Assembly: GCA_018402565.1 (NCBI GenBank)
Contig: JAGYIQ010000001.1
Span: forward strand, 186,001 to 250,000
Origin: Pirellulaceae bacterium
Lineage (GTDB): Bacteria > Planctomycetota > Planctomycetia > Pirellulales > Pirellulaceae
Reading direction: 5' to 3'
DNA length: 64,000 nucleotides
Part shown: piece after piece, positions 35,856 through 45,129 of the stretch
Layout: every line of letters starts with the position of its first letter
How positions within the stretch are numbered: position 1 is the stretch's first letter
The notes under the pieces: generated by a model
Seen by the model: only the letters and a program-made list of their open reading frames with translations
Databases searched by the model: none
What the model was told of the DNA's origin: nothing
Program-made: the position numbers and the translations under genes

Positions 35856-37199
35856 ATGAGCCCATGGTTGCAGCAGTCGTTAAGCCGACATCGATTGTGG
35901 TTGAATCTGTGGGCGATGACGGCGGCCTTTTCTGCCTACTTCTTCATGTACATGTTCCGCAAGCCGTTTACGGCCGCCAGTTTCTCGGCGGAGGGGCAAT
36001 CGTATTGGGACGATAAGGCCGTGATTGTCTCTGCCCAGGTGATCGGGTACTTCTTGTCCAAGTTGATTGGTATCCGTGTCGTGTCGCAGATGCCACCGCA
36101 ACGGCGGGCTTGGGCCTTGGTCGGCTTGATTGGTGCTGCGCAAGTGGCCTTATTGTTGTTTGCTGTCCTGCCGTCACCCTGGCATGTGCTGGCGATTTTC
36201 CTCAACGGCTTGCCGCTGGGGATGGTCTTTGGTCTGGTGTTAGGATTCCTGGAGGGACGGCGGTTGACCGAGGCGTTGGTGGCGGGGTTGTGCGCCAGTT
36301 TTATTGTGGCGGGTGGGGTGGCCAAGTCGATCGGCCAATGGACGCTGAATTTTCTGACCGAGTCGATGTCGCTGAGTTTATCGGCGGCGGAGCGTTGGAT
36401 GCCATTTGTGGCGGGCGCGCTGTTCCTGTTGCCTTTTGTGGTGTCAACCTGGATGTTGTCCCAGGTGCCGCCTCCGGACCAAGCCGACACCGAGCATCGG
36501 AGCGAACGTTCGGCGATGACGGCTGTCGAGCGACGGAAAATGTTGTTGCGTTACGGCTGGGGTTTGGGCGCGATTTCGTTGTTTTATCTCCTGATCACTA
36601 TTTTGCGGAGCCTGCGAGACGATTTTGCTCCGCAGATTTTGCTGGGGATGGGTGCCACGATCCAGCCATCGGACTACGCCTGGATGGACACTCAAGTGGC
36701 GGCATTTATTATGGTCGTCTTGGGTATGACCTCGTTGGTCCGCGACAATCGCTGGGCGTTGCAGCTGTCATTGGGGATCTCGATCGCTGGTTTTGCATTG
36801 ACGGCCGCGGCCTTGGTGTGGACGTCGTCGTTGTCACCCTTGGGTTTTATGGTCATGATCGGAGCCGGGTTGTATCTGCCCTACGTAGCGGTGCATACCA
36901 CGGTGTTCGAGCGTTTGATTGCCTTGACGCGAGACCGTGGCAACATTGGTTTCTTGATGTACGTGGTGGATTCGATCGGGTACTTGGCTTATGTGGTCGT
37001 GCTGCTGTTGCCCAAGCAAGTTCTGTTGGCCGGCGAGTCGCCCGAGGTGGCGTTTTATCAAAATTTTCGGTGGTATTGTTGGTCGGCGACGGGTTTAAGC
37101 GTTGTCGCGGCCATCGTGGCGCTTGTCTATTTTTCTTACGGCTTGCGGCAACCCCAGCCGGTTGGCACTCAACGGCCGCCTGATAACGTGCTAAACTAG
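35856..37199 (+). CDS. MFS-type transporter, DUF5690-like, probable phosphonate importer
   Basis: The 447-aa membrane protein has about 12 hydrophobic segments and the early motif AYFFMYMFRKPFTAASF, then QVIGYFLSKLIGI, as in DUF5690 and organophosphate-antiporter-like MFS proteins. It follows the oxidoreductase by 17 bp, closing the operon. Operon position suggests it imports the phosphonate. Substrate is inference; a UhpC/GlpT-like ancestry would fit a phosphorylated or phosphonate solute. Confidence 0.75.
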   Translation: MSPWLQQSLSRHRLWLNLWAMTAAFSAYFFMYMFRKPFTAASFSAEGQSYWDDKAVIVSAQVIGYFLSKLIGIRVVSQMPPQRRAWALVGLIGAAQVALLLFAVLPSPWHVLAIFLNGLPLGMVFGLVLGFLEGRRLTEALVAGLCASFIVAGGVAKSIGQWTLNFLTESMSLSLSAAERWMPFVAGALFLLPFVVSTWMLSQVPPPDQADTEHRSERSAMTAVERRKMLLRYGWGLGAISLFYLLITILRSLRDDFAPQILLGMGATIQPSDYAWMDTQVAAFIMVVLGMTSLVRDNRWALQLSLGISIAGFALTAAALVWTSSLSPLGFMVMIGAGLYLPYVAVHTTVFERLIALTRDRGNIGFLMYVVDSIGYLAYVVVLLLPKQVLLAGESPEVAFYQNFRWYCWSATGLSVVAAIVALVYFSYGLRQPQPVGTQRPPDNVLN

Positions 37200-37285
37200 A
37201 CGGCTGTCGGGGCGAGTGTCGCTGCCGCGAACGCCGATGGTCGGCGGCGCGGGGGTCGATTCTGTCTGGCTACGGGAGTTCCACC

Positions 37286-40200
37286 ATGTCTGGTGTGTCG
37301 AGGTGGGGGTATGTCATGCGAGCTCTGATCCGCGGTGGTTGGGTCGGTTTCTTGGCGGTCTGCGGGGCGTTCTGTTTGTCGGACGTGGCGGCTGATGGAC
37401 CACTGCCAGGCCGGGCTACGGACGAGACGTCGGCAGTGGCAACGGAGTGGCGGTCGTTATTTGATGGAAAAACGCTGGCTGGCTTCGACTTTGATCCGCG
37501 TTATTGGTCCGTTCGGGACGGTCGGATCGTCGGCGAGATACCTGCCGGGCAAACGTTGGATCATAACACCTGGCTGGTCTATCAAGAGCGACCGTTTGGC
37601 GACTTTGAGTTGCGGTTCCAGTTCAAGTTGTCCGGTTTGCCGGCGGCCAATTCGGGGGTGCAGTTTCGTTCGCAGGTCGAGAGCATTCGCCAGGTGAATG
37701 GCTACCAGGCGGACTTGGACATGGGCGCGACGTGGTTGGGGCGGATTTACGACGAACATGGGCGGGCGTTGTTGGTCGAGCGCGGGACGCGGGTGGCGAT
37801 CGATGCGGCGGGACAAAGGCGGGTGCAAACGTTGGCACCGGCCAAAGAGTACGCGGTGTTGTTTCGCGAGCGGGAATGGAACGATTATCGAATCGTGGCA
37901 ATTGGTCCGCGAGTGGCTGTGTGGATCAATGGTACTTTGTTCTGTGAGTTGTGGGACGAGGAGGAGGGCGAGGCCGATCGGAGCGGTCGCTTGGCATGGC
38001 AATTGCACAGCGGGCCCGAGACTTTGTTGCAACTGCGAGCGTTACAAGTTCAAGAGTTGTCGCCGGAAGACTCACGACTGGGACCGTGGTTGGCCCCCAC
38101 ATCCACGGCCGCGGAGGCTGCGGAGGCGGTGACGGTCGGCGGTGACGTGCCACGGGGGTTGGACGAGCGGCCGTTGAATCTGGGGTTTGAGGCGGGGACC
38201 TTGGCCGATTGGACCGCGACCGGTGACGCCTTTCGTGGTCAACCCGTCGCGCGTGACGGGATCTCGCAGCGGTGGCCGGAGCAAAAGAGCGGCAAGGTGG
38301 GCGAGTATTTTGTGGCTGGGTACGAGGTGGTTGGCGATAAGGGTGTGGGCACGTTGACGTCCGCTCCGTTTGTGGCGACGCAACCCTTCGCCAGTTTCCT
38401 GGTGGGCGGCGGGCGAGCGCCGGCGACTCGGGTGGAGTTACAGCAGTTGAAGGCCGAGGGGCAGTGGGAGACGTTCTTTACGGCGGGTGGGCGGGAACGG
38501 GAGGCGATGGATCGCGCGGTGGTGGATTTGCAAACGCGACAGGGCCAGACGCTACGTGTGCAATTGGTCGATGAGAGCCGGGGTGGCTGGGGGCACTTGA
38601 ACTTCGACGATTTTCGGTTGCATGCGGAGCGACCCGTGGTGGAGTCGGCCAGTGCGGTGTGGCGTTCGACAGCCAATCCGCTGTTGCAGCATTTGGTTCC
38701 CAATCCCGTGAAAGCATCTATGCAGGATCCGGCGGCGGACGCCACCCTACAAAGTATGTTTGTGCCACCCGGCTTTTCGGTACAAACCGTCGTGGCGGAG
38801 CCTCGCGTGCATCAACCGATGGCGTTTACATTTGATGGACGTGGGCGATTGTGGGTGGTGGAGGGGCACTGTTATCCCGAGAAGCGACCGGACGGTCAAG
38901 GAATCGATCGTATTTTGGTTTTTGCGGATGAGGATGGCGATGGTTCGTTTGAGTCGCGGACGGTGTTTTACGAGGGGCTGAACTTGGTCAGTGCCTTGGA
39001 GGTGGGCCATGGCGGTGTGTGGGTCGGTGCAGCTCCTGAGTTACTGTTCATTCCGGATGCCGATGGCGACTTGGTGCCGGACGGCCCTCCGCAGGTGTTG
39101 TTGGATGGTTTTGGTTACGCGGACACGCATGAAACGCTGAACAATTTCTGTTGGGGGCCAGACGGTTGGTTGTATGGCAACCAAGGGGTGTTCAATCAAT
39201 CGCGGATTGGGGCACCGGGCTGTCCCGCGGAAGAGCGGCGATATTTGGCTGCGGGAGTCTTTCGCTACCATCCGGTACGCCACGTGTTCGAAGTGTTTGC
39301 ACACGGTGGCAGCAATCAGTGGGGGTTGGATTTTGACCAACACGGCCAGTTGTTCATGACGCATTGTCGGAGCTATTGGGGCGGGGGGCCGACCACACAC
39401 GTGTTGCCCGGCGGTCATTATTGGAACCAGGTCAACAGTGGCTATGCCGATTTTGTCTCGCCGCAGGGCTTGGACATCCAGCCGGGATTGAAGCATTACC
39501 TGATGGCGTCGGCGCGGTACGGTCACGGCGAAGGAGGCGCGGGCAAAGCGGGCAGTCGCCAAGTCTACGGGGGGCATTCGCATGTGGGCACGATGTTGTA
39601 TCTGGGTGACAACTGGCCGGCAGAATACCAGAACCGATTGTTCACGCACAATTTGCATGGTCATCAAATCAATCAACAGATCAACTTGCGGGAGCACGGT
39701 GGCTATGACACGGTGCATGCGGGTTATGATGTCTTTTTCTGCGCTGACCCGCAGTACATCGGTGTTGACCTGAAGTACGGCCCGGAGGGGGCGGTGTACA
39801 TCAGCGATTGGTACGATCCACGACATTGTCACAATCCGAACGTCGAACAGTGGGATCGCGGTAACGGACGGATCTATCGACTGCAGTACGATGCCACTTA
39901 TCGTCCGGTGACGGTCGATTTTCCCGGTGCGGCGGAGGATGCGTTGTTGGCCGCGTTACGGCATGCCAACGAGTGGCATGTGCGGATGGCGATGCAGGAG
40001 TTGGGTCGCCGCGCGCGGCGGGACACCCTGAGCCCCGCGACTCGGGAAGCCGTCGTGGCGCGGTGGTCCAGCGAACCGGAGGCGCGGCAGCGTTTGCGTT
40101 ACTTGTGGTGTTTGGCTCAGATGGGCGAATTGACGTCGCAGCGGTTGGTGGGAGCCTTGTCGGATCCCGACGAGTACGTGAGGGGCTGGGCGGTGCGATT

Positions 40201-41638
40201 GGCGGTGGATGAGTCGCCGGAGCGAGAGGTAGGGAGAGTTGCCTTGCCGAGTGACCTGTGGCAGCCCTTGTGGCAGATGGCTCAGGTGGAAAAATCGTTG
40301 TTGGTCAAACGCGAGTTGGCGTCGGCGTCGGATCGGTTGGTCCCCGAGCAGTCGTGGCAGTTGATTCGCGTGTTGGCTGGGCAGGCCGAGAATGCCGTAG
40401 ATGTTCCCCTGGTCTCTTTGCTGTGGTTTGCGGTGGCTGGCGGCATGCAGTCGGACGTGGCGGCGGGCTTGCGGTTGGGTGACGAGACCGTGTTGCCGGT
40501 GTTGCGGGATTCGATCGAATGGTACGCTGCGAAACGTTCGGAGTTGGGTCGCGAGCGTTTGATCACTCGGTTGGGTTTGGCCCAAGGGGAAGAGCGTTAT
40601 CGGCTGTTGCGTCTGTTGCAGCATGCGGTCCAAGGGCTGCGTGGTGTTTCGTTGCCGGAGACATGGCGATTGGTGGCGAGCGATTTGTACCAATCGGCGG
40701 ATGCCAAAACACGACAGGCCGCGGGGGCGATTGGGGCGGTGTTTCGCGATCCGATTTTGTTTGCCCAGCATTGGCGGACGGTGGAATTGGAGACTTCGGG
40801 ACCGGCGGTGGTGGCGGCCCTGCAAGTGTTGCAGCAGGACGCGGCGACCGACAAACTGGAGTTGCTGCTAAAGTTGTTGGAGCGGCCCGAGTTGGTACGT
40901 GCCACATTGCCGTTGCTACGCCGCTACGAATCTCTGGCGGTGGCCGCGACACTGTTGACCAAGGTGCCGCAGTGGGACGAGGGCTCCGCGACGGCCGCAA
41001 TGGAGTTGTTGACGTCCCGTACGACCTGGGCGTTGGCATTGTTGGACGCGGTGGACGAGGGGCGAGTTGATGCGAGTGTCGTGACGGCCTACCACGTGCG
41101 ACAGATGGTAGGCTTGGGAGATAGCGGCTTGACGCAGCGGTTGGAGACCAGTTGGGGCCAGGCCGGACAGACATCGGCGGAGCGTGCAGAGCAGATTCGT
41201 CGACTGGTTCAGTTGTACGAGGGAGCACCGTTGTGGGCCTACGACGGGGGAGCCGGCAAACAGCACTTCGAACGGCTGTGTGCGAATTGTCATCAGGCCT
41301 CTGCGGCGGGCGCGAACCTGGGGCCATTGTTGGCGGGGTCTGGATCCAAGGGCATCGCTTACTTGGTCGAGAACATTGTCGATCCCGACGCGGTAGTCGG
41401 TCGCGACTTTCAGGCAAGGTTGATCCTGACGACAGAGGGTCGAGTGGTCACGGGACTGGTGATCGATGAATCGCCTTCCGCCATCACGATCCGCACGGCG
41501 ACGGATGCCGAGACGATCGCCAAAGAAGAGATTGAGGAAATTCGCATCTCGGAGCAATCGTTCATGCCGGCGGGCTTGTTGGACAGCTTGGAGGAGCGTG
41601 AAACGATCGAGTTGTTCAAGTACTTGCTCGATTTATAG
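37286..41638 (+). CDS. DUF1080 - PVC membrane-bound dehydrogenase - HEAT - cytochrome c fusion
   Basis: The 1450-aa exported protein has a signal peptide (about residues 13-35), a DUF1080 (3-keto-disaccharide hydrolase-like, concanavalin-type) domain at about 50-255, a beta-sandwich region (290-455), the PVC-specific six-bladed dehydrogenase propeller (about 480-880; PPGFSVQTVVAEPRVHQPMA, GRGRLWVVEGHCYP), a HEAT-like helical region (890-1300) and a C-terminal cytochrome c domain with CANCH and a family tail (NIVDPDAVVGRDFQARLI). Such giants are typical of planctomycetes and probably oxidise polysaccharide-derived sugars at the cell envelope. It starts 86 bp after the phosphonate operon and may be separate. 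It ends before a strong terminator for the opposite strand. Confidence 0.88.
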   Translation: MSGVSRWGYVMRALIRGGWVGFLAVCGAFCLSDVAADGPLPGRATDETSAVATEWRSLFDGKTLAGFDFDPRYWSVRDGRIVGEIPAGQTLDHNTWLVYQERPFGDFELRFQFKLSGLPAANSGVQFRSQVESIRQVNGYQADLDMGATWLGRIYDEHGRALLVERGTRVAIDAAGQRRVQTLAPAKEYAVLFREREWNDYRIVAIGPRVAVWINGTLFCELWDEEEGEADRSGRLAWQLHSGPETLLQLRALQVQELSPEDSRLGPWLAPTSTAAEAAEAVTVGGDVPRGLDERPLNLGFEAGTLADWTATGDAFRGQPVARDGISQRWPEQKSGKVGEYFVAGYEVVGDKGVGTLTSAPFVATQPFASFLVGGGRAPATRVELQQLKAEGQWETFFTAGGREREAMDRAVVDLQTRQGQTLRVQLVDESRGGWGHLNFDDFRLHAERPVVESASAVWRSTANPLLQHLVPNPVKASMQDPAADATLQSMFVPPGFSVQTVVAEPRVHQPMAFTFDGRGRLWVVEGHCYPEKRPDGQGIDRILVFADEDGDGSFESRTVFYEGLNLVSALEVGHGGVWVGAAPELLFIPDADGDLVPDGPPQVLLDGFGYADTHETLNNFCWGPDGWLYGNQGVFNQSRIGAPGCPAEERRYLAAGVFRYHPVRHVFEVFAHGGSNQWGLDFDQHGQLFMTHCRSYWGGGPTTHVLPGGHYWNQVNSGYADFVSPQGLDIQPGLKHYLMASARYGHGEGGAGKAGSRQVYGGHSHVGTMLYLGDNWPAEYQNRLFTHNLHGHQINQQINLREHGGYDTVHAGYDVFFCADPQYIGVDLKYGPEGAVYISDWYDPRHCHNPNVEQWDRGNGRIYRLQYDATYRPVTVDFPGAAEDALLAALRHANEWHVRMAMQELGRRARRDTLSPATREAVVARWSSEPEARQRLRYLWCLAQMGELTSQRLVGALSDPDEYVRGWAVRLAVDESPEREVGRVALPSDLWQPLWQMAQVEKSLLVKRELASASDRLVPEQSWQLIRVLAGQAENAVDVPLVSLLWFAVAGGMQSDVAAGLRLGDETVLPVLRDSIEWYAAKRSELGRERLITRLGLAQGEERYRLLRLLQHAVQGLRGVSLPETWRLVASDLYQSADAKTRQAAGAIGAVFRDPILFAQHWRTVELETSGPAVVAALQVLQQDAATDKLELLLKLLERPELVRATLPLLRRYESLAVAATLLTKVPQWDEGSATAAMELLTSRTTWALALLDAVDEGRVDASVVTAYHVRQMVGLGDSGLTQRLETSWGQAGQTSAERAEQIRRLVQLYEGAPLWAYDGGAGKQHFERLCANCHQASAAGANLGPLLAGSGSKGIAYLVENIVDPDAVVGRDFQARLILTTEGRVVTGLVIDESPSAITIRTATDAETIAKEEIEEIRISEQSFMPAGLLDSLEERETIELFKYLLDL

Positions 41639-41645
41639 CCGATAC

Positions 41646-41682
41646 AAAAAAAGGGCGTCAGCTCACGGGAAGAGCTGACGCC
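41646..41682 (-). terminator. Rho-independent terminator (leftward)
   Basis: GGCGTCAGCTC (41654-41664) and GAGCTGACGCC (41672-41682) form an 11-bp perfect stem with a 7-nt loop; read leftwards it is followed by seven Ts. It ends the operon beginning with the sigma factor gene, and as a strong stem it may also stop rightward readthrough. Confidence 0.85.
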
Positions 41683-41725
41683 TGATTCTTGCATCGGATG
41701 GTCGGCTTGATCGAGCGAGTTGAGA

Positions 41726-42613
41726 TCAACGCGAATTGGGCGATGGAGGAGCGGCGGGTGCCGACGGTGCGGCGGAGGCGGGACGGTAGATCGACTCGTA
41801 TGGCACGGTCATGGCGTTGTTTTTGCGAAGACTGATGCCTTCCCATTCCATCTCGGTATGTTTGGTCAGGACGTCGACAAACTCATCTCGGCGGCTTTCG
41901 CGTTTTTCGATTTGTTGCCGCAGTTCGTTCAACTTGGCTTCGAGGGCCGTCACCTGTTCGCGGCGTCGTGCCAGATCACTGTCGAACTGTTCCGCGATGG
42001 CTGCTCGGAGTTCCGTCAGCAACGATTGTTTGCCTGCTTCGTCCGCGGCGTCGCTCCACTGCTGACGCAAGTCGGCGATCCGTTGTCCGAGTCCCGAGGC
42101 GGGACCGGCCGTGACCCTGGCCAAGCGTTCCGCGTAGATCGATGGTGTGCTATCGCCAAAGGACCAGGGATTTTGAGCCGCGAATTGCGGGGGGAGTGGT
42201 TCTCCGGCTTGAATGAACGTAGGGGATGACACACCCGGTTCCATCGCGAGCGCGAAACCCGTTAAGGGCGTGTCGTAGGAATGCAACCGATTCGAGAGAT
42301 GATCAGAGCCGTAGACTTGCTGACCTGACGAAGCCTCGACCACCCATTCGGCGATGGAGCGGGGTTGGGACATTTGCAGGATGCGTGCGTCCAGCATCCG
42401 CGTTGTCGGATGCAAAGGCCCTAACACGGCGACCAACTGGTCGCGGAGTTCTTGCATTTCGGCAATCAGTTGAGCGGGGTCGCGGGATTCGTCCAAATCC
42501 TCGGAGGAGACGACACCGACGACGATGCGTTTTTCTCCGTCAGGTTCCTGGCAGAACCAAAGCCCGAGGGTGCACAGTGTGCCGGTGACAAAAGAGACCA
42601 ATGGCTTCAACAT
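41726..42613 (-). CDS. Membrane-anchored coiled-coil protein of unknown function
   Basis: The 295-aa product has one N-terminal hydrophobic segment (FVTGTLCTLGLWF), an acidic middle, a long coiled coil (about residues 190-255: SLLTELRAAIAEQF, LARRREQVTALEAKLNELRQ) and an Ala/Pro-rich tail. ATG 42613 follows AAGGAG at 9 nt. It lies 110 bp after the Ser/Thr kinase gene and before the shared terminator, so it is co-transcribed with it and could be a kinase partner or substrate. Family not recognised. Confidence 0.65.
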   Translation of the reverse strand: MLKPLVSFVTGTLCTLGLWFCQEPDGEKRIVVGVVSSEDLDESRDPAQLIAEMQELRDQLVAVLGPLHPTTRMLDARILQMSQPRSIAEWVVEASSGQQVYGSDHLSNRLHSYDTPLTGFALAMEPGVSSPTFIQAGEPLPPQFAAQNPWSFGDSTPSIYAERLARVTAGPASGLGQRIADLRQQWSDAADEAGKQSLLTELRAAIAEQFDSDLARRREQVTALEAKLNELRQQIEKRESRRDEFVDVLTKHTEMEWEGISLRKNNAMTVPYESIYRPASAAPSAPAAPPSPNSR

Positions 42614-42723
42614 GTTGCGAAACTCCTTGCAATTCGTTTTCCTGAAAATGTTTCTATTGTCGGTGTTTGACTTATTCCGCTGGCGTTTGCTGGCTCGGCG
42701 GTATCCATCGCGTCCGACTCTGT

Positions 42724-44370
42724 TCACTCGTCGGCTTGGACTGCCTCTTGCAGCAATTTGATCCAAATGTCCAATTCAAGATCTTGCTGGGCCCAGGCTC
42801 GGCGAGTCTGCTCCATTTCCCATTCCAAGGGACCGGTTTCGGTGCTCCAGTGCAACCGCAGGACATGGGCCAGTCGCGGCGGTGCCGCATCGGTTGGGGT
42901 GGCGTGTGGGGTGGCATGTTGGGTGGCGATTCGTGCGGTGGTTGCCTGTGTTGATTCCGAGTCGGTCGTAGAACTCGAATTCGGCGGTATGGGCTCGAGG
43001 GGCGTTGGAATCACGTTGGCCTGTTGCTCTGGGAGGGTTCGTGGGGCGATGCCCCACCAAACGCCGATGCCCAGCAGCGCGAGTAGGGCGGCCGCCAGTG
43101 CCAGTGGTTTCAATAGCGGGCGGATGCGGCGGTGAGCGGTCGAGGAAGTAGCCGCGGTCGGAGTGGCTGGCAGTAGCCCGCTTTCCGCATCGGTTCGTGA
43201 GGTGGCGTCGCTGTGGTTGGCCGAGGCGGGTGAGGCGAGCAGTTTGCCGGATTGCCAATCGGCCAGTAATTGGAGCAGTTGCTGTTCGACTTCGGCAGCC
43301 GACGGGTAGCGATCTGCGGGTTTTTTCGCCAACAAGCGATCGATCAGATCGGCCAGCGGACCGGGGATTTCGGCATTGACTTCGGTGACGCGACGATGGG
43401 GGTAGTGGCAGATGCGATTGAGGACTGCCATGATCTGCGGCGCGCGAAACGCGGGTCGACCGGTGCAGGCAAAGTAGAGGACACTGCCGAGTGAGAACAA
43501 GTCACTGCGCGGGTCGATCGCCGCGCCGCTGGCTTGTTCCGGCGACATGTAATGCGGGGTGCCGGTGATCGCTCCGGAGCGGGTCAAGTTGGCATCGTCG
43601 GCGGTACGGGCCAAGCCGAAGTCGGAGATCAGGACCCGATCGACCGACTCTTCCAGTAAGATATTGCCTGGTTTAACGTCTCGATGAACCAAGCCTTGTT
43701 CATGGGCGGCATGCAACCCAGCCGCGATCTGGACACCGACGCGGAGGATCTCGGCCACACTCAACGGCCCCTCCCGATCGACTCGTTCTTGCAACGATGG
43801 TCCGGCGATGTACTGCATGACCAGATAACATTTGTCGTTTTGATTGACCACATCGTAGATCGGTACGACGTGTTCATGCATGATGGCCGCGGCGGCTTGG
43901 GCTTCGCGAGTGAAACGTTTGCGTGCCGCGCCGCTGGACATCAGATGCGGGGCTAGGACCTTGAGGGCGACGACGCGTCGAAGTTCCGTATCGTAAGCTT
44001 TAAACACGATGCCGAAGCCACCGGCGCCGATGGTCTGTTCGACGTCGTAGCGACCGAGTCGCCCGAGCAGTTCGGGGTGGAGGGCGGGTGGTAAAAAGTC
44101 TGTACTGATCTCGGGTTGTTCGGTGGGGTCCCAGGCGACCGTTTGTTCGGCGCCTGCGAAGTCCCAGTCCTCGGGTTCCGTTTGTTCGTGGACCGCGCGC
44201 AGTTCGTCGGACAGGTTGGCGAACCAAGACTGTTCGCCTGAGCATTCGGCCAAGCGTTGTTGGCATTCTTGGCATTGTTCTAAATGCGCCAATGCGGCGG
44301 CGTCGACGGTCAGCAGATCCGCATCGTCGGAGCGCAGCAAGCGCTGCAGTGCTTCAGGGCTCAAGTGCAT
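42724..44370 (-). CDS. Transmembrane Ser/Thr protein kinase with an N-terminal zinc-finger-like anti-sigma motif
   Basis: The 548-aa product starts with HLEQCQEC (Hx3Cx2C, as in ZAS-type anti-sigma domains) at about 29-36, then a full kinase domain near 107-370 (GAGGFGIVFKAYD, VVALKVL, HRDVKPGNILL, DFGLARTADD, GTPHYMSPEQ), then a membrane helix (LALAAALLALLGIGVWWGIA) and a short outer part. Its start overlaps the stop of the ECF sigma factor gene (TAATG), so the two are coupled. The pair looks like a sigma factor with a kinase that may hold it in check through the zinc motif and sense through the outer part. Confidence 0.88.
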   Translation of the reverse strand: MHLSPEALQRLLRSDDADLLTVDAAALAHLEQCQECQQRLAECSGEQSWFANLSDELRAVHEQTEPEDWDFAGAEQTVAWDPTEQPEISTDFLPPALHPELLGRLGRYDVEQTIGAGGFGIVFKAYDTELRRVVALKVLAPHLMSSGAARKRFTREAQAAAAIMHEHVVPIYDVVNQNDKCYLVMQYIAGPSLQERVDREGPLSVAEILRVGVQIAAGLHAAHEQGLVHRDVKPGNILLEESVDRVLISDFGLARTADDANLTRSGAITGTPHYMSPEQASGAAIDPRSDLFSLGSVLYFACTGRPAFRAPQIMAVLNRICHYPHRRVTEVNAEIPGPLADLIDRLLAKKPADRYPSAAEVEQQLLQLLADWQSGKLLASPASANHSDATSRTDAESGLLPATPTAATSSTAHRRIRPLLKPLALAAALLALLGIGVWWGIAPRTLPEQQANVIPTPLEPIPPNSSSTTDSESTQATTARIATQHATPHATPTDAAPPRLAHVLRLHWSTETGPLEWEMEQTRRAWAQQDLELDIWIKLLQEAVQADE

Positions 44371-44972
44371 TAGGTCAGCTCCTGTTCCAGGCGACTTACC
44401 TCTTCGCGGAGGCGGTTGATCACTCGGGATCTAGCGACGTAGATCATCCCGCGTTGGACTTGCAATTCGGCCGCGGCTTCATCCACGGAGCGTTGTTGGA
44501 GGGCGGTCAAGCGAAAGGCCTCCCAGGTCGCGGGTTTGACACTCCGTTTGGCTCGCAGCAGCGCGTAACTGAGCACTTCCCGGCGATACTCCAACAGGTC
44601 TTCCTCCGCGGTTTCCGCCGAGCGATCGTCCAACGATTCGCTGAGTTGCTGCCAGACCTGAGAGTCGAGCACCATGGCGGAGCGGCGTTGTTTGGCCCAC
44701 AGTTTGAGGACGCAGTTCCGAGCGATACGGAAGAGCCAAGTGCGAAACTGGGCACGGGCTTGGTCGATTTCGTAACGATCGATCGCTCGGGCCACCGCCA
44801 GAAAGACCTCTTGCGTCAATTCGCAGGCGTCGGCGTGTTGCAGGCCCTTGCGCCGAGCGAAACGGTAGACGAACGGTTCGTAAATTTCGGTGAACTCCCG
44901 CCAAGCCGCCGCGTCGGTGGCGGTGGGCAATCGCATGATCAAGCTGGCTCGCGTGTTGGGTAAGCGATCCAT
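44370..44972 (-). CDS. ECF-type sigma factor
   Basis: The 200-aa product has a sigma region 2 (WREFTEIYEPFVYRFARRKG, then LTQEVFLAVARAI and FRTWLFRIARNCVLKL) and a region 4 helix-turn-helix (LQQRSVDEAAAELQVQRGMI). It has no region 1 or 3, as in ECF sigma factors. ATG 44972 follows an upstream in-frame stretch with no coding character. It overlaps the kinase start by one base. In planctomycetes such factors often pair with Ser/Thr kinases, and the kinase here carries a zinc motif typical of anti-sigma proteins. Confidence 0.88.
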   Translation of the reverse strand: MDRLPNTRASLIMRLPTATDAAAWREFTEIYEPFVYRFARRKGLQHADACELTQEVFLAVARAIDRYEIDQARAQFRTWLFRIARNCVLKLWAKQRRSAMVLDSQVWQQLSESLDDRSAETAEEDLLEYRREVLSYALLRAKRSVKPATWEAFRLTALQQRSVDEAAAELQVQRGMIYVARSRVINRLREEVSRLEQELT

Positions 44973-45129
44973 ACCGGGTTCTCGGGTGAAGTGGCGTTCC
45001 GTGCCGTGGGACGGGGTCCCTCGATTACTCGCCGTCCGCTCCCCATTCTTGCACAAAAATGGTGACGACTGCATTGTAGCCGGGCGACGGAAGCATTGGG
45101 GCGAAGTGAATTCCGCCGGTTTTGCCTTT
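44973..45129. other. Short spacer
   Basis: No feature that I can support; it should contain the promoter of the sigma-kinase operon, but no consensus is clear. Confidence 0.3.

Noticed and set aside
37225-37260. GCCGA-TGG-TCGGC hairpin after the phosphonate operon as a terminator
   Set aside because: The stem is short and no T-run follows.
40563-41417. 284-aa Pro/Arg-rich minus-strand ORF
   Set aside because: It lies wholly inside the 1450-aa fusion gene and has the composition of a shadow frame.
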